A DNA stretch of 7,158 bases from Burkholderiales bacterium (GTDB lineage Bacteria > Pseudomonadota > Gammaproteobacteria > Burkholderiales > Burkholderiaceae): positions 1-7,158 of the forward strand of contig CANFNO010000141.1 in NCBI GenBank assembly GCA_947447845.1, in the 5' to 3' direction. The notes beneath the pieces are model-generated. The model was given only the letters and a program-made list of their open reading frames with translations, had not been told where the DNA came from and did not search any database. The position numbers were made by a program, and so were the translations under genes. Shown piece after piece: positions 1-6,349 of this stretch. How positions within the stretch are numbered: position 1 is the first letter of the stretch; every line of letters starts with the position of its first letter.

Positions 1-551
1 CCACTGGCAAAAACAATTTTGGCAGCATGAGGATCCACATAGATATTGAACTCCGCAGCCGGGGTGATGTTGCCGCCCTCGGAATAGCCACCCCCCATCA
101 GCACAATTTGCTGTATGCGCTGCGCGATTTCGGGGGCGCGCTGCAGGGCCAGAGCCACATTGGTCAAGGCGCCCAAGGTGCACAGCGTCACCGTGCCAGA
201 CGGCTGGCGCAACAATTCTTCAATCAGAAAATCCACCGCGTGCTGGGACTGCAAGGGCATAGTGGGTTCGGGCAGATCAGGCCCATCCATCCCGGTGTCG
301 CCGTGCACATGCTCGGCCGTCACCAAGGGGCGCACCAGCGGTTGACTGGCGCCAGCGAAAACGCGCATTTCCGGCCGGCCTGCCAGCTCACAAATGCGGC
401 GCGCATTCTTTTGTGTCCAGTCCAGCGGCACATTGCCGGCAACTGCGGTAATGCCGAGCACTTCCAACTCGGGTGAGGCCAGTGCCAACAATATGGCAAC
501 GGCGTCGTCCTGCCCGGGATCGGTGTCGATAATGATTTTTTGCTTCGCCAT
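1..551 (-). CDS. Nucleoside hydrolase, RihA-like (3' end cut off by window edge)
   Basis: Likely hydrolyses the N-glycosidic bond of ribonucleosides to free base and ribose in the cytoplasm. The 183 visible residues include the family's N-terminal calcium/ribose-binding motif DTDPGQDDA at residues 9-17, AGN at 38-40, HGDTGMDG at 83-90, LMGGG at 151-155 and AEFNIYVDPHAA at 166-177. The last block closely resembles E. coli RihA, a pyrimidine-preferring enzyme. The C-terminal part, with the catalytic His-Asp pair of the family, lies beyond position 1, so completeness cannot be judged. The start is the ATG at 551-549, supported by AGGAG six bases upstream. It is the third gene of a minus-strand operon behind psuK and psuG, with a 27-bp gap. 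Family assignment is secure. Preference for uridine, cytidine or another nucleoside is inferred only from RihA likeness. Confidence 0.93.
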   Translation of the reverse strand, partial: MAKQKIIIDTDPGQDDAVAILLALASPELEVLGITAVAGNVPLDWTQKNARRICELAGRPEMRVFAGASQPLVRPLVTAEHVHGDTGMDGPDLPEPTMPLQSQHAVDFLIEELLRQPSGTVTLCTLGALTNVALALQRAPEIAQRIQQIVLMGGGYSEGGNITPAAEFNIYVDPHAAKIVFAS

Positions 552-557
552 GCGATG

Positions 558-562
558 CTCCT
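558..562 (-). promoter_or_regulatory. Ribosome binding site of the RihA-like hydrolase
   Basis: The minus strand reads AGGAG here, six bases before the ATG at 551. It lies in the 27-bp gap after the psuG stop codon and fixes the hydrolase start. It suggests independent ribosome loading on a shared psuKG-hydrolase transcript. Confidence 0.7.
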
Positions 563-578
563 GAACCTGATGGCCCGG

Positions 579-1496
579 TTAGTTTTGGTACGCAACCGCG
601 ACGGCAGAGGCCAGTCGTGCATTGTTCATAACCAGTTGGATGTTGGAGGCCAGGCTGTCACCACCGGTAATTTCGCACACCCGGGCCAGCAAAAACGGTG
701 TGGATTCTTTACCCGCAATGCCCTGTTGCGCAGCTTCCTGCAAGGCCTGCTCAATGGCCTGGTCAATTGCTTCGCGCGGCATGGCAAATTCTTCGGGAAT
801 CGGGTTGGCAATCACCATGCCGCCCTGAAGGCCCATGCCCCATTTGGCCTTCAGCACTGCCGCAATTTCGACAGCTGAATCCAGCCGGTAGTCCACCTTA
901 AAGGCACTGTCACGGGTAAAGAAGGCTGGCAAGGAATCGGTCTGGTAGCCCACCACGGGCACGCCGTGGGTTTCCAGGTATTCCAGGGTGAGGCGCAAAT
1001 CGAGAATGGACTTGGCGCCGGCACAGACCACGGCCACCGGCGTCTGCGCCAGTTCCTGCAGGTCAGCGGACACATCAAAACTTTCCTGTGCGCCACGGTG
1101 CACACCGCCGATGCCGCCAGTCGCAAAAATGCGGATGCCCGCCATGGCCGCAATCACCATGGTGGCGGCCACCGTGGTCGCGCCCAAGCCGCCACTTGCC
1201 ACGATAAAGGGAATGTCGCGGCGACTGACTTTTGTTACCGCGTGGCCGGCACGGCCGAGTTGCTCGATTTCCTCGCGCGACAAACCGGCTTTCAGACGGC
1301 CACCCACGATGGCGATGGTGGCGGGCACGGCACCATGCCGCCGCACTTCTTGCTCCACCTGCAACGCAGTGGCCACGTTTTGGGGATACGGCATACCGTG
1401 GGAGATGATGGTGGACTCCAGCGCCACCACGGCCCTGCCAGTGGCGAGTGCGTGTTGTACGTCAGCAGCGATGTCCAGAAAGGCGGAGCTAGTCAT
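579..1496 (-). CDS. psuG: Pseudouridine-5'-phosphate glycosidase PsuG
   Basis: Reversibly cleaves the C-C glycosidic bond of pseudouridine 5'-phosphate to uracil and ribose-5-phosphate, the second step of pseudouridine degradation. The 305-residue product is close to the usual length (about 312 in E. coli) and is conserved throughout: VALESTIISHGMP at 24-36, TKVSRRD at 88-94, FATGGIGGVHRGA at 124-136, VCAGAKSILDL at 157-167 and GKESTPFLLARV at 262-273. By alignment from memory with E. coli PsuG, E27, K89, D145 and the Schiff-base lysine K162 are all present, so the active site looks intact. The reading frame is open for 57 more codons upstream, but those lie inside psuK and do not resemble the family. 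The chosen ATG at 1496-1494 matches the family start. It has no clear Shine-Dalgarno and overlaps the psuK end by 8 bp, pointing to translational coupling. Confidence 0.97.
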   Translation of the reverse strand: MTSSAFLDIAADVQHALATGRAVVALESTIISHGMPYPQNVATALQVEQEVRRHGAVPATIAIVGGRLKAGLSREEIEQLGRAGHAVTKVSRRDIPFIVASGGLGATTVAATMVIAAMAGIRIFATGGIGGVHRGAQESFDVSADLQELAQTPVAVVCAGAKSILDLRLTLEYLETHGVPVVGYQTDSLPAFFTRDSAFKVDYRLDSAVEIAAVLKAKWGMGLQGGMVIANPIPEEFAMPREAIDQAIEQALQEAAQQGIAGKESTPFLLARVCEITGGDSLASNIQLVMNNARLASAVAVAYQN

Positions 1497-2427
1497 GGTT
1501 TTGTTCAATATGTGCGCGCACGGTTGCCACGCATAGGTCGGGTGAATTGGCGAATGTACTGGATAGGGTGAGCTCGGCACAGGCCATTGCCCACTGAACG
1601 GATGAGTCCAATGGCAGACCGTGCATATATCCATAAACCAGGCCACTGAGCAGCGCATCCCCAGCACCGGTGGCGCTTGCCATGGACACCGGACGCACCG
1701 ATTTGTGCCCCACGGAACCTTCGTCGTTGCACCAGGCTACTCCACTGGCACCCAAGCTGATGACCACGTTGCGCACGCCCCGCAGGTGCAGGCTGCGCGC
1801 GGCATCGCAGGCAGATTGCGGGCTGCTGATGGGCTGCCCGCTAAGGGCTTGTGCTTCCAGGCGGTTGGCCTTCAAGGTGTGCAACTGACCCAGCAAAGGC
1901 AGCAGCTTATGGCATTTGGCGACCGAGACGGCTTCTGCAAAGACGGCCTTGTCAGCCCAATAAGTGCTGATCCATAGCAGCACATCCTGACGCACATTGC
2001 TGTCTACCACCAGCGCGGCAGCGCCATCAAGCAAAGCGGAGTGTTGGCCCAAGAGTTCAGGCGTCAGGCACTCCACAATGCCCATGTCATTGACCGCCAC
2101 ACCCATGTCGCCATCCACGCCATGCATGGACAAGTACGTGGCGGTGCGTTGGCCGGGAATGGTGGCGCAGGCGCTCATGTTGAGCCCGATGGAGACCGCG
2201 GACTGGCGCAGGGCCTGGCCAAATACATCGTCGCCCAACACGCTGACCAGATGGGCATCCACACCCAGACGAATGAGGTTCTCGGCAACATTGCGGGCCA
2301 CCCCGCCAGGGCTGCAGACAATGCGACCGGGGTTGGAATCACCGGCGAGTATCGAAGCCGTTGAGTGGGCGGCAATGTCCATATTTGCGCCCCCGATAAG
2401 GGCGACGTAGGCAGTTCTAAAGTTCAT
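1489..2427 (-). CDS. psuK: Pseudouridine kinase PsuK (PfkB/ribokinase family)
   Basis: Phosphorylates pseudouridine to pseudouridine 5'-phosphate with ATP, supplying PsuG. The 312-residue product matches the length of E. coli PsuK (about 313). It carries the PfkB N-terminal signature PGGVARNVAENL at 40-51 and the C-terminal anion-hole and catalytic signature ATGAGDALLSGL at 252-263, with catalytic Asp at 257. PsuK-like hallmarks are AGDSNPGRI at 28-36, TLKANRLEAQALSG at 184-197 and NSPDL at 294-298. Where E. coli PsuK reads VDPVSA, this protein reads AEAVSV at 164-169, an unusual change near the nucleotide/sugar region. Start choice is uncertain: ATG codons at 2433 and 2427 are two codons apart and neither has a convincing Shine-Dalgarno. 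The frame is open to an ATG at 2478, but that extension lacks family similarity and would run into the rbsK ribosome binding site. First gene of the minus-strand operon; its stop overlaps psuG. Confidence 0.94.
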   Translation of the reverse strand: MNFRTAYVALIGGANMDIAAHSTASILAGDSNPGRIVCSPGGVARNVAENLIRLGVDAHLVSVLGDDVFGQALRQSAVSIGLNMSACATIPGQRTATYLSMHGVDGDMGVAVNDMGIVECLTPELLGQHSALLDGAAALVVDSNVRQDVLLWISTYWADKAVFAEAVSVAKCHKLLPLLGQLHTLKANRLEAQALSGQPISSPQSACDAARSLHLRGVRNVVISLGASGVAWCNDEGSVGHKSVRPVSMASATGAGDALLSGLVYGYMHGLPLDSSVQWAMACAELTLSSTFANSPDLCVATVRAHIEQNHD

Positions 2428-2433
2428 CGGCAT

Positions 2434-2492
2434 GGCGTGATTAGACGGCACAATACAGCGCTTTACGGCATGACGCATGAAGGAGTTTTGCG
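2434..2492. promoter_or_regulatory. Divergent control region between psuK and rbsK
   Basis: This gap of about 60 bp must hold the start signals for both arms unless promoters lie inside the coding sequences. The heptamer CGGCATG occurs at 2428-2434 (touching the psuK start) and again at 2466-2472, and CATG-ACG-CATG lies at 2470-2480. These could be operator pieces, but they are short. I saw no sigma-70 -35/-10 pair good enough to name. The role as a shared bidirectional promoter is inferred from layout. Confidence 0.5.
2480..2485 (+). promoter_or_regulatory. Ribosome binding site of rbsK
   Basis: AAGGAG lies seven bases before the ATG at 2493. It is the strongest Shine-Dalgarno in the window and selects 2493 over the out-of-frame ATG at 2477. 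Confidence 0.85.
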
Positions 2493-3428
2493 ATGATCTT
2501 GGTAGCTGGCTCCGCCAATCTGGACTTTGTTGTCCGAGCAGACCATATCCCCGCGCCCGGAGAAACTGTGCTGGGGCGCGACTTCAAGACCTTTCCCGGC
2601 GGCAAGGGCGCGAACCAGGCGGTGGCCAGCGCGCGTGCGGGCGGCGTGACCACGCACATGTTGCTAGCCCTTGGCAATGACGCCTTTGCCATGCCGCTGG
2701 AAGAGTCACTACAAGGCGCAGGCGTCAAACTGCTTACCGTGCGCGAAACCGAACATCCCACCGGCACCGCATTTATCTGTGTCTCAGACGCGGGAGAAAA
2801 CGCCATCACCGTGGCACCTGGCGCAAATGCCTTTCTGCGCCCCGAGCATCTGCCCCTGCTAGACGGCTACACCCATTTGCTGCTGCAACTTGAGACCCCG
2901 CTGGACTCCGTTACCGCATTCGCACAGGCTGCAAAAAGGGCGGGCGTGACCGTGGCGCTGAACGCGGCGCCTGCGCGGGTGCTGCCGCAAGAGTTGCTGG
3001 GTTTGGTGGACATCCTGATCGTGAACGAAGGTGAATTGGCAACCGTGGCGCAGTGCACAGGCAGTATTGCCGAGTGCCTGCAGAAACTGGATGTGGCCAC
3101 GGTGGTGGTGACCCTGGGCGCACACGGTTGCTGTGCGCGGCACCACGGCACATTCCACCTGCAGGCATCATTTGCCATCTCCCCGGTGGACACCACGGGC
3201 GCTGGAGATACCTTTTGCGGTGCGCTGTGCGCTGCCCTCTGCCAGGGTCTCAATACGGACGAGGCGCTGCGCTATGCCAGTGCGGCAGCGGCCCTGGCCT
3301 GCACCCGGTTGGGTGCGCAATCCAGTATTCCCGTGGCTGCCGAAGTGGCTGCCCTGCTGAATGACCAGCCTGATAACAACACCCCTGCCCGCCTGGGCGC
3401 ATTGCGCGCCCTGTGCGGTCTGAACTGA
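2493..3428 (+). CDS. rbsK: Ribokinase RbsK
   Basis: Phosphorylates D-ribose at O5 with ATP to give ribose-5-phosphate, feeding the ribose released by the nucleoside hydrolases into central metabolism. The 311-residue protein has the usual length (E. coli RbsK 309). Visible elements are the sugar-binding GSANLD at 6-11, PGGKGANQAVA at 35-45 (PfkB signature 1), NEGE at 178-181, VTLGAHG at 206-212 (nucleotide site), DTTGAGDTFCGAL at 233-245 with catalytic Asp 239, and GAQSSIP at 274-280, typical of ribokinases near the monovalent-cation site. It leads the plus-strand arm, eight bases before the second hydrolase. A role in nucleoside rather than free ribose use is inferred from context, since no ribose ABC transporter gene is in view. 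Other PfkB sugar kinases are possible but fit less well. Confidence 0.95.
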   Translation: MILVAGSANLDFVVRADHIPAPGETVLGRDFKTFPGGKGANQAVASARAGGVTTHMLLALGNDAFAMPLEESLQGAGVKLLTVRETEHPTGTAFICVSDAGENAITVAPGANAFLRPEHLPLLDGYTHLLLQLETPLDSVTAFAQAAKRAGVTVALNAAPARVLPQELLGLVDILIVNEGELATVAQCTGSIAECLQKLDVATVVVTLGAHGCCARHHGTFHLQASFAISPVDTTGAGDTFCGALCAALCQGLNTDEALRYASAAAALACTRLGAQSSIPVAAEVAALLNDQPDNNTPARLGALRALCGLN

Positions 3429-3436
3429 AAGCCCCG

Positions 3437-4429
3437 ATGTCCAACACACTCCCGCGCAAAGTCATTTTCGATACCGATCCCGGCGTGGACGATGCCATGG
3501 CGCTGTATTACGCGCTGGCGCACCCGGCCATCGAGGTCGTTGGCATCACCACCACCTTTGGCAATGTCTCGGTGGAACAGGCGGCAATCAACGCGCTTTA
3601 TCTGACCGCAATTGCCGGTGTGGAGATTCCTGTCGCCAAGGGTGTGGCCAAACCCTGGATTAAGGCATCCGAGGCGCCGCCGGACTTTATTCATGGTGAT
3701 GATGGCCTGGGCAATCTGGTCACACGTCAGGAAACCACCAACACCCTGGACCCGCGTTCGTCAGCCCAATTCATTGTCGATATGGCGCGTGCCCATCCCG
3801 GCGAAATTACGCTGGTCGCGGTAGGACCGCTAGGCAATCTGGCGCTGGCGTTGAAATTGGCGCCCGAGTTGCCCACGCTGCTGCGTGAGGTGATCCTGAT
3901 GGGTGGCACCGTGCTGGAGCCCGGCAATGTGTCGCCGGTGGCCGAGGCCAATATTTGGAACGACCCGCACGCCGCTGATCTGGTTTTTACCGCTGGCTGG
4001 AAGCTGACCATGGTGGGTCTGGACGTCACGCACCAACTGATCCTGCCGGTAACCCTTTTTGCCCAGATCGCCAAGCACCAACAGCACGCGGCCACCGACA
4101 CGTTACTGCACGCGGTGAAGTTCTACGCCGATTTTTACAGCGACCTCTATCCGCATGTGGCCAAGATCCACGGCTGTTTCGGGCACGATGTGCTGGCCTT
4201 TATCTACCTGACCAACCCCGAGTTTTTCACGCTGGAGTCAGGCCGTGTGCGTGTCGCCGTGGACGGTTTGGCGCAGGGCCAGACGATTCTGCGTCGCCGC
4301 CATGTCAACTACCCGCAAGCCGGATGGGACGCACACGTGCCACTGACCCATGTCTGCATGCAAGTCAACGCCCGGGGCGCTCGACAGGTGCTTGAAGACA
4401 CTTTGATGAGCAACTGGCCCAAGCGCTGA
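3437..4429 (+). CDS. Nucleoside hydrolase, inosine/uridine-preferring family
   Basis: Predicted calcium-dependent cytoplasmic ribonucleoside hydrolase giving base plus ribose. The 330-residue product is full length for the family. Motifs in order: FDTDPGVDDAMAL at 11-23 (D14, D18 and D19 as metal/ribose ligands), TFGN at 40-43, HGDDGLGN at 86-93, VGPLGNLALAL at 129-139, LMGGT at 154-158, AEANIWNDPHAA at 169-180, and FGHDVLAF at 248-255 with the His-Asp pair H250/D251 near the C-terminus. Its active-site blocks differ clearly from those of the hydrolase at 1-551 (ANIWNDP versus FNIYVDP; DDGLGN versus DTGMDG), so the two are not a recent duplication. Start: the ATG at 3437 directly precedes the conserved N-terminus. 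A GTG at 3413, overlapping rbsK, would add eight residues. The Shine-Dalgarno is weak (TGAAAG near 3426-3431), so coupling to rbsK is likely. Substrate preference cannot be read from sequence alone. Confidence 0.93.
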   Translation: MSNTLPRKVIFDTDPGVDDAMALYYALAHPAIEVVGITTTFGNVSVEQAAINALYLTAIAGVEIPVAKGVAKPWIKASEAPPDFIHGDDGLGNLVTRQETTNTLDPRSSAQFIVDMARAHPGEITLVAVGPLGNLALALKLAPELPTLLREVILMGGTVLEPGNVSPVAEANIWNDPHAADLVFTAGWKLTMVGLDVTHQLILPVTLFAQIAKHQQHAATDTLLHAVKFYADFYSDLYPHVAKIHGCFGHDVLAFIYLTNPEFFTLESGRVRVAVDGLAQGQTILRRRHVNYPQAGWDAHVPLTHVCMQVNARGARQVLEDTLMSNWPKR

Positions 4430-4461
4430 GCGCACCCGGTCTGACTGCCTGCCACCTGAAT

Positions 4462-4467
4462 AAAAGG
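4462..4467 (+). promoter_or_regulatory. Ribosome binding site of the oxygenase (GTG start)
   Basis: AAAAGG lies six bases before GTG at 4474. This supports the non-ATG start; the next in-frame ATG is more than 130 codons inside the conserved protein. Confidence 0.55.
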
Positions 4468-4473
4468 CCCTTT

Positions 4474-5319
4474 GTGCACCTACCCATTGTTGACTTCACC
4501 AGCCCAAGCGCACCGCAGGACTTTTGCAATAGCCTGCATGAAACCGGCTTTGGCGTTCTGAAAAACCACCCGCTTGACCAAGCCCTGGTGCAGGGCATTT
4601 ACGACGAGTGGCTGGCCTTCTTCCACAGCGATGCCAAGCACCGCTACCCGCATGACCCCGCCAAACACGATGGTTACTTCCCGCCCAGTGTGTCTGAAAC
4701 AGCGAAGAACAACACCAAGAAGGATGTGAAGGAGTTTTTCCATCTGTACCCCTGGAGCCGTTACCCCGCCGAGGTGTCCGACGCCGCGCGCCGCTACTAC
4801 GGCCTGGCCGGACAACTTGCCACGACGCTGCTGCAGTGGGTGGACGACCACTCGCCAGACACCGTCAAGGCGGGTTACTCCATGCCCTTGTCCCGCATGC
4901 TCGAGGGCAGTGACCACACGCTGCTGCGCGTGCTGCATTACCCGCCGCTGACCGGGCAAGAAGAACCCGGCGCGGTGCGTGCGGCAGCCCATGGCGACAT
5001 CAATCTGCTGACCCTCCTGCCTGCGGCAACCGAGCCGGGGCTGCAGGTGCTGGGTCAAGACGATGCCTGGCATGACGTGCCGTGCGACTTCGGCCTGCTC
5101 ATCGTCAACATCGGTGACATGCTGGCCGAGGCATCGGGCCATTACTATCCGTCCACAGTGCACCGCGTGCTGAACCCCACCGGCGAGGCTGCCAAGAAAT
5201 CGCGCATCTCGCTGCCCCTTTTCTTGCACCCCCGGCGCGATGTGGTGCTGTCCGAGCGCTACACCGTGGGAAGCTACTTTGATGAGCGGATGCAAGAACT
5301 GCGCGGGGTTAAGTATTGA
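4474..5319 (+). CDS. 2-oxoglutarate/Fe(II)-dependent oxygenase, isopenicillin N synthase-like
   Basis: A non-heme iron dioxygenase expected to couple decarboxylation of 2-oxoglutarate to oxidation of an unknown substrate in the cytoplasm. Residues 3-100 resemble the N-terminal DIOX_N region (LPIVDFTS at the start, TGFGVLKNH at 24-32, GYFPP at 67-71). The catalytic double-stranded beta-helix covers about 150-252. The iron triad is complete: H173 and D175 in AAAHGDINLLTLL, and H230 in STVHRVLNP. R244-I-S246 is the RxS motif that normally binds the 2-oxoglutarate carboxylate. At 281 residues it is somewhat short for the family, and it has no signal peptide. It starts at GTG 4474 with AAAAGG upstream and follows the hydrolase by 44 bp on the same strand, so it is probably the last gene of the rbsK arm. 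The family includes fungal thymine 7-hydroxylase and pyrimidine deoxynucleoside hydroxylase, so a nucleobase or nucleoside substrate is plausible from context only. Confidence 0.9.
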   Translation: MHLPIVDFTSPSAPQDFCNSLHETGFGVLKNHPLDQALVQGIYDEWLAFFHSDAKHRYPHDPAKHDGYFPPSVSETAKNNTKKDVKEFFHLYPWSRYPAEVSDAARRYYGLAGQLATTLLQWVDDHSPDTVKAGYSMPLSRMLEGSDHTLLRVLHYPPLTGQEEPGAVRAAAHGDINLLTLLPAATEPGLQVLGQDDAWHDVPCDFGLLIVNIGDMLAEASGHYYPSTVHRVLNPTGEAAKKSRISLPLFLHPRRDVVLSERYTVGSYFDERMQELRGVKY

Positions 5320-5371
5320 GCATGGGCTCAAAACTGAATCGCCCGGGTTCTTAGAGGGCTTGTGTGCTGCT

Positions 5372-5392
5372 GGCAAGCGAAGAGCGCTTGCC
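5372..5392. terminator. Perfect hairpin, possible terminator or operator
   Basis: GGCAAGCG (5372-5379) and CGCTTGCC (5385-5392) are exact inverted copies around the loop AAGAG. The position, 52 bases after the oxygenase stop codon, suits transcription termination. No T-run follows, so it is not a classic intrinsic terminator and could equally be a Rho-associated 3' hairpin or a protein-binding palindrome. GCTTG at 5358-5362 could pair instead with CAAGC at 5374-5378, giving an alternative, mutually exclusive fold. Confidence 0.4.
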
Positions 5393-5422
5393 CGGCAATG
5401 GGTTGCATCCAATCACCTCTTC

Positions 5423-5516
5423 TTGTCACAAAACGCGAAAGCTTATTCACCTCACGCATATAGGTATAGCCAAAATATCGTTCTTGATCTAAGTAAAGGC
5501 ATCTACATTAGCGCCG
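5423..5516 (+). promoter_or_regulatory. AT-rich leader/promoter region of the sulfur module
   Basis: This stretch precedes the permease gene and is the most AT-rich part of the window. It contains TTGTCA at 5423-5428 and overlapping TATAGG/GTATAG hexamers at 5459-5469, but none form a well-spaced -35/-10 pair. As the apparent head of a sulfate-assimilation operon, it is the expected place for a CysB-type LysR activator site. That is inferred from function, as I cannot point to a definite CysB box. Confidence 0.4.
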
Positions 5517-6308
5517 ATGCATGAATTAGCTTTTGTCGTTGCGGGTTTTATTGTTGGCACCATCGTTGGGCTCACCGGGGTTGGTGGCGGCTCTTTGATG
5601 ACGCCCATTCTGATTTTTGTGTTCGGTATTAAGCCGTATCTGGCTGTTGGCACCGACCTGTTGTTTGCCGCGTTCACCAAGATGGGCGGCACCGTCAAGC
5701 TGGCACGTTCGGGGCGCATTGACTGGGCCGTGGTGCGCAATTTGTCGGCCGGCAGCATCCCCGCCTCCCTGATAACCCTCTACATCCTGCACACCGTGGG
5801 TCCTGCAGACCCCAAGGTGCAGGCGGTAATGACCACCACCCTGGGCTGCGCCCTGTTGCTGACTGCCGCGGCCACCCTGTACAAAGCGGTGCGCGGCAAG
5901 GCCAGTCCGTTAACCGTGGCTGCAGGACAGGAACGCCTTGCCGCCACCCCCAAACACTGGGTGCTGCCGCTGCTGTTTGGCGCGCTGATTGGCACCCTGG
6001 TCACCATCACGTCGGTGGGTGCCGGTGCGATTGGTGTCACCGTCTTGATGATTTTGTATCCCTTGCTGCCACTGCCACGCATCATCGCCGCCGACATCGC
6101 TTATGCCGTGCCGTTGACCTTGGTTGCCGGCCTCGGGCACGCAACCCTGGGTGCAGTGGACTGGACCATGCTGATTTCGCTGCTCTGCGGCTCCTTGCCT
6201 GGCATTTGGGTCGGCTCGCACCTTACGACCCGGGCGCCCGAACGCCTGATTCGCTCGCTGCTTTCTTTTTTGTTGGCCTATGCGGGCCTGAAACTTATCG
6301 CTCTATAA
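5517..6308 (+). CDS. TauE/SafE-family membrane permease (sulfur anion transport)
   Basis: A 263-residue, very hydrophobic protein predicted to lie in the inner membrane with about eight helices. The two internal repeats of the TauE/SafE family are visible. The first has VGLTGVGGGSLMTPIL at 17-32 followed by GTDLLFAAFTK at 45-55. The second has TSVGAGAIGVTVLMILYP at 165-182 followed by ADIAYAVPLTL at 192-202. A polar cytoplasmic or periplasmic link lies at about 125-147. The ATG at 5517 directly precedes the first helix. No good Shine-Dalgarno is present: AAAGG at 5495-5499 is 17 bases away, which is too far. A sulfite reductase gene follows 41 bp downstream, so sulfur oxyanion traffic is likely. 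Members are known as sulfite/organosulfonate exporters (TauE, SafE), but CysZ of Corynebacterium glutamicum, also next to assimilation genes, imports sulfate. Direction here is therefore open. Confidence 0.88.
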   Translation: MHELAFVVAGFIVGTIVGLTGVGGGSLMTPILIFVFGIKPYLAVGTDLLFAAFTKMGGTVKLARSGRIDWAVVRNLSAGSIPASLITLYILHTVGPADPKVQAVMTTTLGCALLLTAAATLYKAVRGKASPLTVAAGQERLAATPKHWVLPLLFGALIGTLVTITSVGAGAIGVTVLMILYPLLPLPRIIAADIAYAVPLTLVAGLGHATLGAVDWTMLISLLCGSLPGIWVGSHLTTRAPERLIRSLLSFLLAYAGLKLIAL

Positions 6309-6349
6309 CGCGAACTTTTTCGCAGACTTCCAAGCTGACTTTTTGACTT

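Larger units (their letters stand above)
5320..5516. other. Intergenic boundary between nucleoside and sulfur modules
   Basis: No convincing gene lies in these 197 bp. The left part is GC-rich and contains a perfect hairpin (5372-5392). The right part is AT-rich: 16 of 50 bases are G or C at 5461-5510, against a much higher share in the flanking genes. A frame open across the region (5240-5524) lies mostly over the oxygenase in another frame and has no family-like features. Confidence 0.7.

Noticed and set aside
966..1571. Open frames on the plus strand of about 200 and 180 codons opposite psuG
   Set aside because: Both are shadows of psuG, whose whole length is conserved. Neither has a plausible start site or domain.
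1497..1667. 57-codon N-terminal extension of psuG
   Set aside because: It lies inside psuK and does not resemble PsuG proteins, which begin near the chosen ATG.
2428..2478. N-terminal extension of psuK to the ATG at 2478
   Set aside because: It has no Shine-Dalgarno, does not resemble PsuK, and would consume nearly the whole promoter gap. The ATG at 2433, only two codons upstream of the chosen start, remains a valid alternative.
4480..5412. Long open frame of 310 codons on the minus strand opposite the oxygenase
   Set aside because: It is fully antisense to a gene with clear catalytic motifs, and its His/Gln/Arg-rich product shows no recognisable domain. Such frames are a common by-product of GC-rich codon use.
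5240..5524. Open frame of 94 codons bridging the oxygenase end and the intergenic region
   Set aside because: Half of it is an out-of-frame reading of the oxygenase, and the rest crosses the hairpin and AT-rich leader. No protein-like signal.
6309..6349. Small hairpin GCGAA-CTTT-TTCGC and three GACTT repeats between the permease gene and cysI
   Set aside because: The stem is only five base pairs and the repeats are five bases, within chance expectation. A terminator here would also split an apparent operon.
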